A stretch of DNA of 64,000 nt from Pseudisothecium myosuroides (taxonomy: Eukaryota; Streptophyta; Bryopsida; Hypnales; Lembophyllaceae): contig OX637293.1 in NCBI GenBank assembly GCA_951799445.1, forward strand, positions 24,676,001 to 24,740,000, given 5' to 3'. Within the stretch, counting starts at the first letter, position 1. Each line of letters starts with the position of its first letter. Positions 46,901 through 58,711 of the stretch are shown one piece after another. The notes below the pieces were generated by a model. That model did not search any database. It was not told the DNA's origin and was given only the letters and a program-made list of their open reading frames with translations. The translations under genes were made by a program, and so were the position numbers.

Positions 46901-49573
46901 AAACGAAATCCCAACAGACAAAAAAACCGAACCAAAATCCCCCAGTCAATTATTTGTCCATACAAGATCAAAACGATATGAAACTCGCACATTAGAAACA
47001 TTGACTCGAAAGCAGCAACTTCCATGACCTAATAAACAAAGAGATCGGCCATGATACCTTTCGGCCAGCATAGCATTAAGTTTCTGGATAGCTTGGTCAT
47101 CGACTTCCTTATCAGCTTCAGTCACAAGACCAAATTTCTTGGCGTCCTCTTCTGGGGTACTTTCATCCTTTTTAGGATCCACACCATTCATTGGTTTTCG
47201 AGACTCGGGCACAACTTCCACTCCAGGTGCAGCCTCCTCTTCTCGACTGGCTGCTTCCTCTTCTAACGCAATCCTCTCCCGCTCTTTCTTCTTGGCAACA
47301 TAACGCTCTAAATAATCCCGTGTTGCTTGATTTACATTAAGCTGCCACAATCAGATTTTCAGTGTACTTTACCTCGACAAAAATCCGCATTCAAGCAAAT
47401 ACATGATAGCAAACGCGCCAGATATGCTTGTCGTTAACTGGGAAACCCCGGAGTGGAAGAATAAATCATCAGCGAAATTGTCATTCATAACATTTCCATG
47501 AATAAAAGCCCTTGATGTGACGGAAGGTAGCCAAAGAAAAATATCTTCAAATCCTTACTACCAGATGACTAAACAAGGAAATGAGTATTTGGAAGCGTTG
47601 CTATCAGCCAGTTTGGTTATGCATTCCTAAGGAATAGGACAAATGGCGATACCCAAGGATTCCATAAACAGAGTTGACTTCTTTGCAACATACCCTTCTT
47701 CTCACAGTTATTTGATCTCTTAAAGCGTCTACTTGAAAACTCTGAGGCGGTGTGCAAATGACATGCAAGAGGCACCATAACCAGCCTCCCTCAAAACAGG
47801 TCGGAGCCAATCAATCTGATAAACCAGAAGAATAAGATTCAGAATTATGCAAGCAATGACCATAGGTTTGTGCAGTATGATGACTCCTGGTCAGGACAGG
47901 CTCTTACCACTAATTCCTGTCCTTCCAGTGAATATTTATTAAGAAGCCGGAGAGCTCGCAGCACACCCTCAGCCGATTCAAATTCACAGAAACCAAAGCC
48001 TTTAGGAGTGCCAGTCGTGGGATCCTGAGCACGTTTCCAGCTCTTGATGCCTCCGCACAGCTGCAATAAAATAACAGAGCAACGTTAAATCAACGTGTCG
48101 TGTCTAAATAACTAACCGTATGCAGAAATAATACGCAACCACTAAAACTAGATGACACATGCCCTGCGCTAAGAAAATACGCAAATGACGAGATATTAAG
48201 AGGACAACAAGAGATTCCTCAGCACGGGGGTCCGCAATAACAACTAATTGCTAACCAGATTACAACCAGATGAGTGTTGCACTCTACGCCATTCATCACC
48301 TTCCCCCCCCCAAAAAAAAACCCTACCCCTCCTTTCGCACTATTCACAGTGAAAGACAAGAAAAAGTAAAGCATTCACCTCAAGAATAGCCCGAAGACAC
48401 TCATCTTCTACAGTAGAAGAAATTTTCCCCACGTATACAGTTGTGTGGGGCTTTTCAGGTGCAGGAGCGATCTGAATAATACCACCTTTCAGAGCAAGCT
48501 CGTTAAGCAGCATACCAGGCGGCGGTTTCAGCACTGGCGGCATTGGGCGTATCCCGGTTCCAGGAGGTCTTGTCACCATTATTGGAACTGGTGGTGGTCC
48601 TATAGGTGGACGCGGTGAAAACACAGGAGGCCGAACGATTTGCCCGTAAGGGGCTGCAGGATACCGTGGCACACCTGCAGAACCAGAAACCAGAACTGGG
48701 GAGAACCATATCAGCATGGAGCTCAAGTGGATTTGAAAAAAATCTGAGGATGTCAATTTAAGCCTTTTCAATTCGAAAGAAGGCACGGGTCGGATGTACT
48801 TACCTGATCCAGGCTTCATTCCAGCAATGTTCATTACCCCAGAGAGCATCTCATGGCCACATATTTAACAAACTGAGCCACGAGACATCCAAATTCTCTT
48901 AAATAAAGCACTGGTCAAGGGTGCTGATAAACCTAAGGTCCTATTAAGAATTCACAAGTCACGCTCATATAAATATTCCCAATTTGAATGAGAATGCGAT
49001 CGACTCATAATAATACGATGGAGCGGTGCAGCACCTACGTAGAGGGTGAAGGATGAAATCAGACATCATGACGACGGGATAGGCAGATGATAAGTGCTGT
49101 TGGGACTGTTTGAATAGGGAATTAAGCATACCACATAATAAGACGATGAAGGCTCACACCCGTGGGCGCCCTTTCCATGTTCACCATGACAACTCGAATG
49201 CACTGCTGGAGGAGAAAACAGTCCGTCACCCTCTAGCACACATGCAAGTCTTTTTGCTCTCACACTCTCTCGCTCTCTCTCGCTCTCATGGAGCCTCCCA
49301 CGTTGTTTTCCTACCCTTACATCACACAAACAATCTTTTTGAACAACTGATACAACACACGTCTGTCTACCCACCTCCAGGCGTCATCACGGGCGCCGCT
49401 GTCGGAGCCGGCGCTGGCACTGGCATGTATCCGGCTGGCGGGGGTGCATACGGCCTCGGCGGCTGCTGCTGAAGCGGCATACCATATCCAGGCCGCTGCA
49501 TCATCGGTTGTGCACCCAGACCTGCTCCTTGCCCGGGCTGACCTCCAAACTGAGGATTCATTGCATTATTCAT
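43994..49573 (-). CDS. RBM25: RNA-binding protein 25 (RBM25), splicing factor
   Basis: RBM25 is a nuclear U1 snRNP-linked regulator of splice-site choice. Minus-strand exons in coding order: 49573-49375 (MNNAMNPQFGG, Pro/Gln-rich), about 48849-48804, 48674-48379, 48060-47908, 47341-47058, 46844-46711, 46086-45403, 45220-44541 and 44242-43994. Exons 3-4 form one RRM: RNP2 VYVGKI, RNP1 KGFGFCEF. Exon 5 begins LNVNQATRDYLERYVAKKKE. Exons 7-8 are dense in RE/RD/ER dipeptides, the usual central domain. The end has the PWI domain (MRPWIAKKITEFLGEEE, then DDEAEMFVLKMWRMLIFEV), stop at 43994. Total is near 900 residues, normal for plants. Start is the first ATG of the GC-rich first exon. The exon 1 to 2 junction is out of phase as modelled, so a small exon is probably missed between 48.85 and 49.37 kb. 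The exon 6 donor could also be at 46714. Confidence 0.93.
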
Positions 49574-49591
49574 ATCGCTTTCTCCTCAACG

Positions 49592-49925
49592 CCAATTCAC
49601 CAACACTGTCTTCCTTCTCACTTAATTCAATAACCGAATAGAGCAAGATTAGGAGAGAAAAACCGTAGCAATAAGCTTGCACTCGTTCCCCGTCCTCAAA
49701 ATCTTCAAACCCTAGCCTAACTCACAAGCTGCCCCCAAACCCGACTCCAACACCAATTCAGCAACAATGCACCAAGATTCCCCCCTTCTCGCTTTAATTC
49801 AATAACCGTCTAGCTCAAGATTAAGAGCTAAATACCGTAGCAACAACCCGATACCATATCCCCTCCTCAAAATCGTCAAACCCTAACCTAACTCACAAAG
49901 CTCCCCTACATCCGACTCCATGCTC
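49592..49925 (-). repeat. Duplicated leader upstream of RBM25
   Basis: Two tandem units of about 165 bp (49592-49754, then 49755-49925) share CAATTCA, TTAATTCAATAACCG, CTCAAAATC and CAAACCCTA words in the same order, with moderate divergence. They lie immediately before the RBM25 start codon, in the expected 5' untranslated region or promoter. A frame at 49946-50239 on the minus strand is probably leader sequence and has no motif. Confidence 0.75.
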
Positions 49926-50569
49926 TCCAACACATAAACAATCGCTCATCCTTTTGATAGATCAAAACCTGAAAACGCCTCAAAGGCGAACTCAAAAGCG
50001 GAAATCAAAATCAGTTTGATGGCAACCGCGTCTCCTCCACTCGGGAAGGAAAAAACATGGAACTGTCGGTCGAGAAAAATTTGCCAAAAAATTCGGGAAC
50101 GAGAATTGTGAGTTTGAAGAAGGAAGGGCGGAGAGAAATTTAGATGTGGAGAGGATTTAGGGGAGGTCAAGGAGGGGATGGAGACGAGGAAAGCTCCGCA
50201 CTCCGCAGGGTCTCCATCGGAGTGAGTGCGAAGGAACAATGCGAATTAGGGTTTGGAGCTTCCGTCAAGAGTAAGCTTACTCTCAGTTTTAATCTCACTA
50301 TGCAGGTAAATTTTCATCCATCCACAGTCATTCATCCCACTGCAAATCATAGTCTGTACTTCCACGCCTTTGTCAGTTTATAAAAATAAAGAATTAGATA
50401 CAGTGGTCAAAATATTTCTAAAAATAGATTTGAAATTTTTGGAAAAACATTTTTAAAAAATAATAATTTTATGTAATTATGGAAAAATGAAGCTCTTTCT
50501 ATTTTGAAGGATACACCAAATCACATTTTCTTACTTTAAATTAATTTATTACTAGTGTCGTTGCTACAG
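49926..50569. other. Probable RBM25 promoter side, then AT-rich DNA
   Basis: GC-rich sequence up to about 50270 fits the leader and promoter of RBM25 on the minus strand. I could not pick out a TATA box with confidence. Beyond 50380 the sequence is AT-rich and featureless. Confidence 0.4.
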
Positions 50570-51365
50570 CCAAAACAAAAGTAAAAGTAATTTTTTCTAA
50601 TTTTTTAAAACTGAAAATAACTCAAAAATCCATAACTTTTCCACTGTAGGTCCAAATGCCACGAAACAAAGCCTGTGCACTCCTCCTCACCGAGGGCTTT
50701 CCGACGGTACCAAGCACACCATTGGGGGACGTACGGTCCAGGAGATCTCAACGTAACAAATAAACAAACTAACAAAACAAACAACCAAATTTAAAGTATG
50801 GACTAGTGTAGCCCTGTGCCATTGCCACAACGAAAACAAAAGTAAAAGTCATTTTTAAAACCAAAAATAACTCAAAAATTCATAACTTTCCCACCATAGG
50901 TTCAAATGTCACAAAACAAAGCTCATGCACCCCTCCTCGCCGAGGGCTTTCTAGTAGTACCAATAACATGATCAATTGACACACGATTCAAAAGATACCT
51001 AATTTAGCATAATTTAATAATTTTTATGAACCCAAAATAACTCAAAAACCCATAACTTTCCCACTGTAGGTCCAAACACCACGAAATCAAGCCCGTGCAC
51101 CCCTCCTCGCCGAGAGCTTTCCGACGGTACCAAGAGCGCGACGAAAATCAAAGTAAAAGTAATTTCCTAAATTTTTGACCCATAAATGCTTCGAAATTCA
51201 ATAACTTTTGCACCGTAATTCCAAACGCGACAAAACCAAGTCTGTGCACCCTTCCTCGCCGAGGGCTTTCCGACGGTACCAAGCACGCCCCCGGGGGATG
51301 CACGGTCCAGGAGATCTCGACGTGACAAACAAAACAAAACAAAACAAACAAACAAAACAAACCAC
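50570..51365. repeat. Four diverged tandem units with GC-rich core
   Basis: Four units of roughly 145-250 bp share an AT-rich part (AATAACTCAAAAATCCATAA), then GTAGGTCCAAA, then the core CTCGCCGAGGGCTTTCCGAC and GGTACCAAGC. AACTCAAAAATYCATAAC or its variant lies near 50619, 50867, 51040 and 51186. Units 1 and 4 continue into GGTCCAGGAGATCTC and an AACAAAACAAA tract. Unit length varies by internal deletion. No frame is conserved across all units. It resembles a dispersed satellite. Confidence 0.8.
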
Positions 51366-52059
51366 CTGTCTTAAGGTATGGATTTAGTAGGGAGTATTGA
51401 CCCTAGCCATCGTGTGCGGTAGTAGTTGACCGCAATAACTATAAAACATATATACACATATATACAAACATACACACACACACACACACATATATACATA
51501 TATGTATATATTCCAAAAATGTAAGGTACACTTTTGTACCTTTTGTAAATTTATTATTTGATTTAATTACAAATCTTCAAGACATGAAGCAATCATTTTG
51601 GCCATTTGGGCATTTTTGAATTACTACGGTCTTTATTAACATCACATTTCTTTTGTTCTTTCCAAATCCTAACAAAGAAATACACTCACATGTTTTCTCC
51701 TACAAATTTGGGAGCAAAACCAACAAATGCAACACTGACTGCATCATTTCAAAATCAAAAGGAAATGGATATTGGTTAATTATGTGAAAAATTATCAAAC
51801 ACATTAAATGATAGTTTTGAAGCCATTTTAAATGGTCAAATATGAGTAGTTAGAAGTTAAGCATATAACAAATACCGTACATGGCTAAATATATGCTTAA
51901 ATATTATTACAAGCATATACTCTTCAATATGATAGCCATATTATTTATAGCCTTATATGCAATCAAGACAATTTTAGTCTAATTTATCTAAATTGTTGGA
52001 TGGAGTTGCAATTATTATTTGGTATATCAAAGAATTGTCAATTATATAACCTAGGATTA
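51366..52059. repeat. Microsatellite and AT-rich DNA
   Basis: An AC run at about 51473-51490 flanked by TATATACA words, then AT-rich DNA with nothing else recognised. Confidence 0.6.
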
Positions 52060-52850
52060 ATTTAAGGGTACTAATTTTTATTTCAATTGATATTTGAGAA
52101 CAAAAGTTATGCCACCTCAAGTTCAAAATTTTGAATTCTTTGGGCAAGAAAAAAAACCCTATACGAATAGCTTTTTCTTCTTATAGATTATATCTTTGTT
52201 TACATAGAAAGCTTTGATTCATTCCATTTGGATTAGTAATGCAGAAGTTTTGGAGCTTTTTGTTTTGTGGACAATCATAGCATCTTCTTGAGAAAATAAC
52301 ATATTGAATTCATTTTTGAGCTCAATTTCAAAATTTTGGGAAAAAAAGAATTTCACAAGGTTATTGAGTTTGCTAGACAATCATATTGTTGTGATCAATA
52401 TGTTGCAATTCCATCTTAAAGCTATTAACAATATAGATTTTCCTTCTATCTTGTACCTACTTCTATTTAATAATTTTTTAAGGAATGAAAATCAATTTTT
52501 TTATTTGAATTTTGCCCCCTAGACTCTCAACTCAATTCTTCACCATAAAAAATTTAAACTTAAAATTTGCTTTGCAATAGTTTAAGTTAAAAAGATTCAA
52601 AATCTTATGATATAGTCATGCAAGGTGCAAAAAAACTTGTTTTCTTCACTTTAAACACAAATACCACAATCTATGCAATCAAAGTTTTTAAAATTTCTTC
52701 TATACATTTTAATACTAGTCTTGTGCAAAATCCTATGGTTAGATATGCAAAAGAAACAATTTGTAAAGTTTTTTGCTCTTTGCAGTAGAAATGGCAATTT
52801 TGAGTGGACTTTTTGATGAAATAGGCCTTCAAACTTTTGGAGTTCAAAAT
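52060..52850. mobile_element. Old relative of the 930-bp piggyBac MITE
   Basis: Blocks in the family order are present: GAAAGCTTTGATTCATTCCA, TAGCATCTTCTTGAGAAAAT, TTTTCCTTCTATCTTGTACC, AGACTCTCAACTCAATTCTT and AGAAATGGCAATTTTGAGTG. The left end is lost. The right end is near TTCAAACTTTTGGAG. Divergence is much higher than between 10212-11145 and 38979-39905. Confidence 0.65.
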
Positions 52851-54200
52851 AGTACATTGACATCATCAACAATGAGATCCTTCTTGCATTTGCACACTTG
52901 GAGATTTGCCATTGTTGAGAGTCAAAGTTGAAAGTTGTATAGGTGGGACATACTATTGCAGTAAACCACTCTCCAAATAATAAATAATATGCTTTGCCTA
53001 AATTAACTTTTGACAAACCATTGGAGATGTTGTTACCTTTAATTACATAGAAAATAGGAAAGTCCATAACATTATTTATTATTTACTAAAAAGGTAGGGA
53101 CAACCAAAAGCACCATGTGTCTAAAAGTACTACCTGATCAAATGTTCTCATTGTGTACTTTCTAAAATGAAAATGTACCTAGTGTTGAAAAAACAATTTA
53201 AAAACATTTACCCCTAAAAACTTCAACTTTTCATATGGTACCAAAATGATACTTTATTCGGTGCATTGAAAACTCCTTTCATTTATCGACTAGATAATAT
53301 AATAATTGGATTAGTTTAATGATAAAAATTGACATAGTAGAAACACCACCACATGACATTCATCAATTGCATGCACCATCGATGCCTTGGCTATATAATA
53401 GATGGTGTGAAATATTTGCACAATAGCTGAGTAGACAAGTGGAGGCTTTACATGATGAGCAATGTGCAATGAAGGAAAGGTAGTGAACATGAAGGCTATT
53501 GAATGTTAAAACATCTCCACTCTTTTACTAAGGGAGCCCTTGGCCTACTCAGTCTAGAGCCCGCCCTTGAAAGCGTCCCCTACCACAAACCCAAAAGCTC
53601 AAAAAAACAGCCTCACCTTGCCTAAATAAACAATCAACCCTCAGTCTTTCTTGGCGGGCTCTCTCATCTCTTTTCCAAGTTTGGATTCTCTTTGTCTGAG
53701 AATGATTTTATCTCCCTTTTTGAAAAGTTTAACAACTATAGAAACTCCCACCAATGAGAATGCAAAGCTATTGGAGATATGGAGAGAAAGAGTGGAGAAC
53801 TACTTTGTGGGTGGAGCCCAGAAGGAGATTTGAGCCTCCAAAAAAAACATTTGGCGACGCAGTTTCTGTCTGAAAGAGTGAAAATGCTCTTATGCAAATT
53901 TGGTGTCATTCCTAAGCCTTTCCTAGAAGAAAGAGCCAAGTATCCATGCCATAAGCAACGTTTTTTCGCTCAAAAGTGCTCAAATTTTTTTAGGGAATCT
54001 TTAGCAAAATATTCCTACTTTTTAGTGGATGAAATTGCGTGTTTGCTACGAGATCTTGGGACAAGACCGCTCAAATTTGGATGAATGTGCATCATTTTGG
54101 ATGATAAAATGAAATTTCATCCACATAATGCATATTTCATCCAATTCTAAGGATGTAAGTAGCTTCATCCTTCTAGAGATTATCACTTTCAGTACTACCT
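52851..54200. other. No supported gene
   Basis: Short frames at 53.65-54.08 kb have balanced composition but overlap antisense and show no motif. They may be more LINE sequence 5' of the remnant at 54208. The rest is AT-rich. Confidence 0.4.
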
Positions 54201-54207
54201 AAATTAA

Positions 54208-54552
54208 ATGAAAAAAAAACCTGGTCATGAGGTGGCCAAACCTCCTTTGGTCTGGACCCTTTTACGTGGCTCATCTCTTTGGCTCATATGGATTTCCCGC
54301 AATAGTATAGTTTTTTCCCATAACTGGTGGCCGTTGGAAGTTACTCACAACATGTTGTGGAACGCGCTACTTGATTCTAGTCGCACTGAGCAATTGAAGG
54401 CACGTATTGGGGCTCAACATTGTCCTGAACAGGCCTTTACCATTTGGGATAGTTTTGATAACATTTGGATTCACTCTCCGGTTCTTGCTAGTAGGTTAGA
54501 CTCATGCATTATCTGGAATAAGAAGGGCCCTCCCCTTTGTCTGTTTCAGTAG
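54208..54552 (+). pseudogene. LINE ORF2 C-terminal remnant
   Basis: A 114-codon frame carries WTLLRGSSLWLIWISRN, then a WWPLEVTHNMLWNALLDSSR segment and a C-terminal FDNIWIHSP motif. The first is typical of the zinc-binding/C-terminal region of plant non-LTR reverse transcriptases. No reverse transcriptase or endonuclease motif precedes it, so the element is 5'-truncated, as LINE insertions usually are. After the stop come about 100 bp of 3' sequence and an A-rich tail with AAAAACAAAAACAAAAAC words near 54660-54686. It ends about 120 bp before the dehydrogenase start codon. Confidence 0.6.
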
Positions 54553-54802
54553 TTATTTTTCTTTTATCTCTTGCTCTTATCTCTTCAGTGTCCAGCTCTT
54601 GAGCTTGGATAGTTGTTCCCGGGTTTTTTTTTTAATGCAATGGTTCGTTCCATTTGTTCAAAAAATAAAAAACAAAAACAAAAACACCTCCTTTGGTTCC
54701 CCTGGATACCGTAGTCAATATTCTTGGACAGTGTTATGGAGATCACATGCCCTGGTTCTGTCAGAATTATGCTTGTCGGAGTGTGCCGGAGTTTTATTCC
54801 CG

Positions 54803-57800
54803 ATGATCGCCATAGCTCGTCAAACTTCGCCATTGCGGCCACTGCGTCGTCTGCTTCTCTCCCCGCCGCCGCCGTCGCCGTCGCCGTCGCCATCTTCCTG
54901 CGTTTCGCTTCTTGCTCGCACAATCTTGAGCTTCGCGACTTCCGCCATTCTCACGGCTTCGGAGGGAGCGACCATGGGCGACGAAGCCACCACAGCGCCA
55001 CCTCGCAGTCTGCGCATTCTCTTTTGCGGAGACGAGTTTCCGGATGCGGAGGTGTTCACTCGCAAGCATCTTCAGCACTATCCACATCTCCGTGTGCGTC
55101 CTCCCTGCCCCGGCCCTGCCCCTGCCCTGCCCCTAACCTGCGTGGTTGGAGTTTCTGGTTGGAAGCATCTTGGTCTTGTTTTTTGTGGTCTGATGCTGAT
55201 TGCTGCTTTTGGAAGGGGAGAGCGTATTAATGTGCGCTTGCTCGGATTTTGGTTGAGACTTGACAATTGCAACAAGAAAGTGAGGGATATCCGGAAATCA
55301 ATTGCGACTGTTGGCGATGATTATAGTTTTTGTTATTTGTAAATTGGCGAAAGCTTTACCTGCTCTTGTTGTATTTCGTTCGCAAGAAGGAAATGATGGA
55401 GGGCTTTAACGCACCAAAGAATGAATTAATGAATGCTTGATGTGCGTACCATATGGAATTTTTTTGACTGTTCGAAGTTTCTTTGAGAGGTGCTCTAGGA
55501 CCGCCTACATCCTCCTGATGAATATCTGTTCATTGCCTAAGAAATGGAATCCTACGTTAGATCTAAAGAAATGGAGGGCTTCCAGTTTATGTGAGTGACT
55601 TAGCGAGAATTGTGTGGCGGGGCAGTTGGATTCGTTTCCTAGGGACGAAGTGCCAGACCGAATTGCCGACTACGACATCTGCGTGCCTCGCATGATGCGT
55701 CTGGATGAGGCCGTGATCGCCCGCGCCACGCGCTTGCAACTCATTGTGCAGTTCGGCGTGGGGCTTGAAGGTGTGGACATCGAAGCTGCCACCAAAGCTG
55801 GCATCAAGGTGGCCCGGATTCCCAGTGCGGGTACTGGAAATGCGCTCTCATGTGCGGAGCTTTGTATATTCATGATCCTTGGCCTTCTCCGACATCAGGT
55901 ACATTCTTTCGAGCAACTCAGCTAGTGTTCAGTCTTCGCTCTTCATTGAATTTTGGCCCCATTGCTTGATGCATCATTCCCAGCTGTGTCATCTGCTTCA
56001 TCGTTCTCACCCACACCACCACATGGAGTTCATGTAGTATAACCTCTTGTTCGTGGCAGAAAGATATGGCGTCATCCATTGCTGCAAGACGACTAGGTTC
56101 ACCTGCCGGCAGCACCTTGTATGGGAAAACTGTAAGCGTAATCCTTACTTCATGGTTAACCCCTAAATTGGGACCTAGGCAGTTTGAGAAGTCATATGGG
56201 GTCTTTCTTTAGTCCAATTTTATTGATTTATTGACCACTCACATGCAGTAATCTTCACTGATTCTGGTGATATGAAATTTGGCCCCATCTCAATTATATT
56301 TTTTTACAATATGATGAATTGAATTGATCATTTTAAACCATGAGACCTTGGTCCTTTAGGCCACTGAGGAACTCGGGCACTTTTGATCATAATGCTCTTG
56401 TGATCGTATGATTTTGGGTTGAGTGGATCTGCCATTGTTGCCATCGTTCCTGATGTACTCGGATCCTATTCTGCAATTTGTTACCGACTTGGCGCAGTTG
56501 CTTGTGTTGAGGCAAAAACAGCCAATGTGAGTCAGAGTTAATATTCCTCATGATGTTGTGGTGTTGTTCTTTAGGTATTCATTCTTGGATACGGACATAT
56601 CGGGAAAGAGTTGGCACCTCGCTTGAGATGCTTCGGTGTTCATGTACTTGCTGTCCGACGATCCTGGACTGGTTTAGTACCCGCAGACAGCAATAATCCT
56701 GAAGGTACTAGTAGGCTTGGGAATATTTCGGTTCTGGTTAAAACAGACTTGGTGACGTGCTTTTCTTGGTTACTTTATAATTTATTCGAGACAGTGTTGT
56801 GATTGGTCAGTGGTTTATTGACTCTGGACCAAAGTGGAGGAGGCCTTGCATGGACAAGAGCTATATCTATCTTGAACGGGAGTAAATTGAGTAGGTTGGC
56901 AATACTTGAAAAGTGAGCCAGAGCTACAGTTCTACAGGGACAGAGTGTAACTGCTTGTTAACTTATGTGTTAGATGTTCTAGTTATTGATGATGTTCAAT
57001 GCTGACATGAAAGTTTGTAACTCATAACAGAGATTGGAATGGACCTTGAGTGGTGTGACTGTGGTCTATCTTGGCTACAATCTTGGCTACCTTAGAATTT
57101 TATTGGAAGGGCCCCTAGCCTGTTATGAAGTGTCTCGACTGCAAACAAAACTAATTCATGCTGTTTTGTATTGTAGGTCTACAGAATGGAAAAGCACCTG
57201 ATGGAGATGATTCGGTGCATGAAAAAGGTGGCATGGAGCGCACTCTCGAGTTTGCCAGCCGTGCTGATATTATTGTGACGTGTTGTACGCTTAACCCTTC
57301 AACGGTGGGCCTCCTATCTTCAAAACTGAAGATAATTCTATGACAAGTTATGATATGTTTGATGTGGATGTTTGGAATGGGGAGCGTAGGTTGGTTGGAG
57401 GTCAACGACGATATAGATGATTTTGGGTTGAAGCATAGTCTTCTTGATTGGGTAGCTATGCATAAACAACAAAGTATTTGTATGGAAGTTCTGATCATAT
57501 TTGGTCACAACTCTGTATTATTTATTGCAGAAAGGGATTGTAAACGCAAAGTTTCTTGCAGCAATGAAGAAGGTATGTCACTGTAGTTAGTCATTTACTG
57601 CTCATTCCATAAATTATTAGAGGAGTCAGTAATTTTCAAGCAGAAGGTTTATATAGCAGAGTGAATCGAAGAGATAGAGACCTCAGGTTTGTTCAAAGGC
57701 GGTTGAATTGCCCTCGAATTACCCTGTAGCGTAATACTTGTGTGGGCATTATGCAGATTATTTTCTAGGTTGTTTGACGTCCAAGGATTTTTTTTCTTCG

Positions 57801-58656
57801 CTTTTCTAGTTAACGCCGTCACAGGATTAGTGCTTTAACAAGAATTGACCACTTCATGACTGATTGCAGGGAGCTCAAGTAGTGAACGTAGCACGAGGAG
57901 GTTTGCTCGATTACGATGCTGTGTTGGCTGCCCTCAAGTCCGGACAACTGGGTGGCCTCGCCATCGATGTTGCGTGGTCTGAGCCAGTTGATCCCTCAGA
58001 TCCTATACTGCAGTTTTCCAATGTGCTGATCACTCCCCACATTGCTGGCGTGACTGCCTACTCTTATGACAACATGGGAAAGGTACGTAAGGACACCCAG
58101 TGCCGATCACGTTAATCATATCACCTTCTCTAATATCACATCATCTATGCCCTCACCAAACCCTAGGTAAGCATGTTCAAAATCCACTCCTTCCTCTCAC
58201 CATCACACTTTCGTACGTTACAAGAAGTTGCATACAAAACTGATAAATCATCAGCCTTCAACAAGTGCAAAAATGGTTCTAGAATACCTCCATAACCTTC
58301 CAACCCCAAGTACCTCTTTAATGTCACTTTTCTGATATGCTACACTGTTGATTGTCACACTGTTAAAGAACTTCATTGGTAATCTCTTGCATTTTGGGTG
58401 GCCTAGGTCTGTGACATAAAAGAGGTCTGGGTCCATCATAATTTGTTGTTTTATCATATTACCTGGAGTTGTATGGCAACGCTGTTGGCAACGAATTTAT
58501 TCTTGCTGATTTAGGCTTTATGTACTGGCATGGATCCTCATGAAGCATTTAATCTGATGTTAGTATGGGCGAATGTTGGTTTTACAGATAATTGCAGACA
58601 GTGCAAACCAATTATCCAAGTATATACCAATGCCTGGCATTGAATTCGCAAATTAG
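54803..58656 (+). CDS. D-isomer-specific 2-hydroxyacid dehydrogenase
   Basis: An NAD(P)-dependent 2-hydroxyacid dehydrogenase, closest in my recollection to the plant group of Arabidopsis At1g72190. Its true substrate is not known to me. Exons in phase: 54803-55093, 55608-55898, 56060-56131, 56575-56704, 57177-57304, 57531-57572, 57870-58082, 58588-58656, giving 411 residues. Landmarks: LRILFCGDEFPD at the start of the catalytic domain, LIVQFGVGLEGVDIEAATKAG, the nucleotide-binding VFILGYGHIGKEL (GxGxxG), NVARGG (catalytic Arg), DVAWSEPVDP (Glu) and TPHIAGVT (His). It ends GIEFAN. Two starts are possible. The first gives an Arg-, Ser- and Pro-rich extension (MIAIARQTSPLRPLRRLLL) that looks like an organelle transit peptide. 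The second, at 54974, has a good ACCATGGG context and gives 354 residues, like cytosolic relatives. Confidence 0.92.
56160..56362. mobile_element. Short piggyBac-type MITE in a dehydrogenase intron
   Basis: Starts CCCCTAAATTGGGACC right after TTAA in the third intron and ends near CCTTGGTCCTTTAGG. The left and right ends are inverted repeats of the family type. The right TTAA is not recognisable (CCAC follows). It lies 28 bp after the 5' splice site. Confidence 0.55.
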
Positions 58657-58711
58657 CAAATTTTTGAACCACGTGAACTCAGCGTTTCCTCTCTCGGAGT
58701 GTCAGTTACTA

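Noticed and set aside
54585..55275. Minus-strand frames opposite the first dehydrogenase exon
   Set aside because: They are antisense shadows of the GC-rich exon; the plus strand has the conserved domain and correct splice sites.
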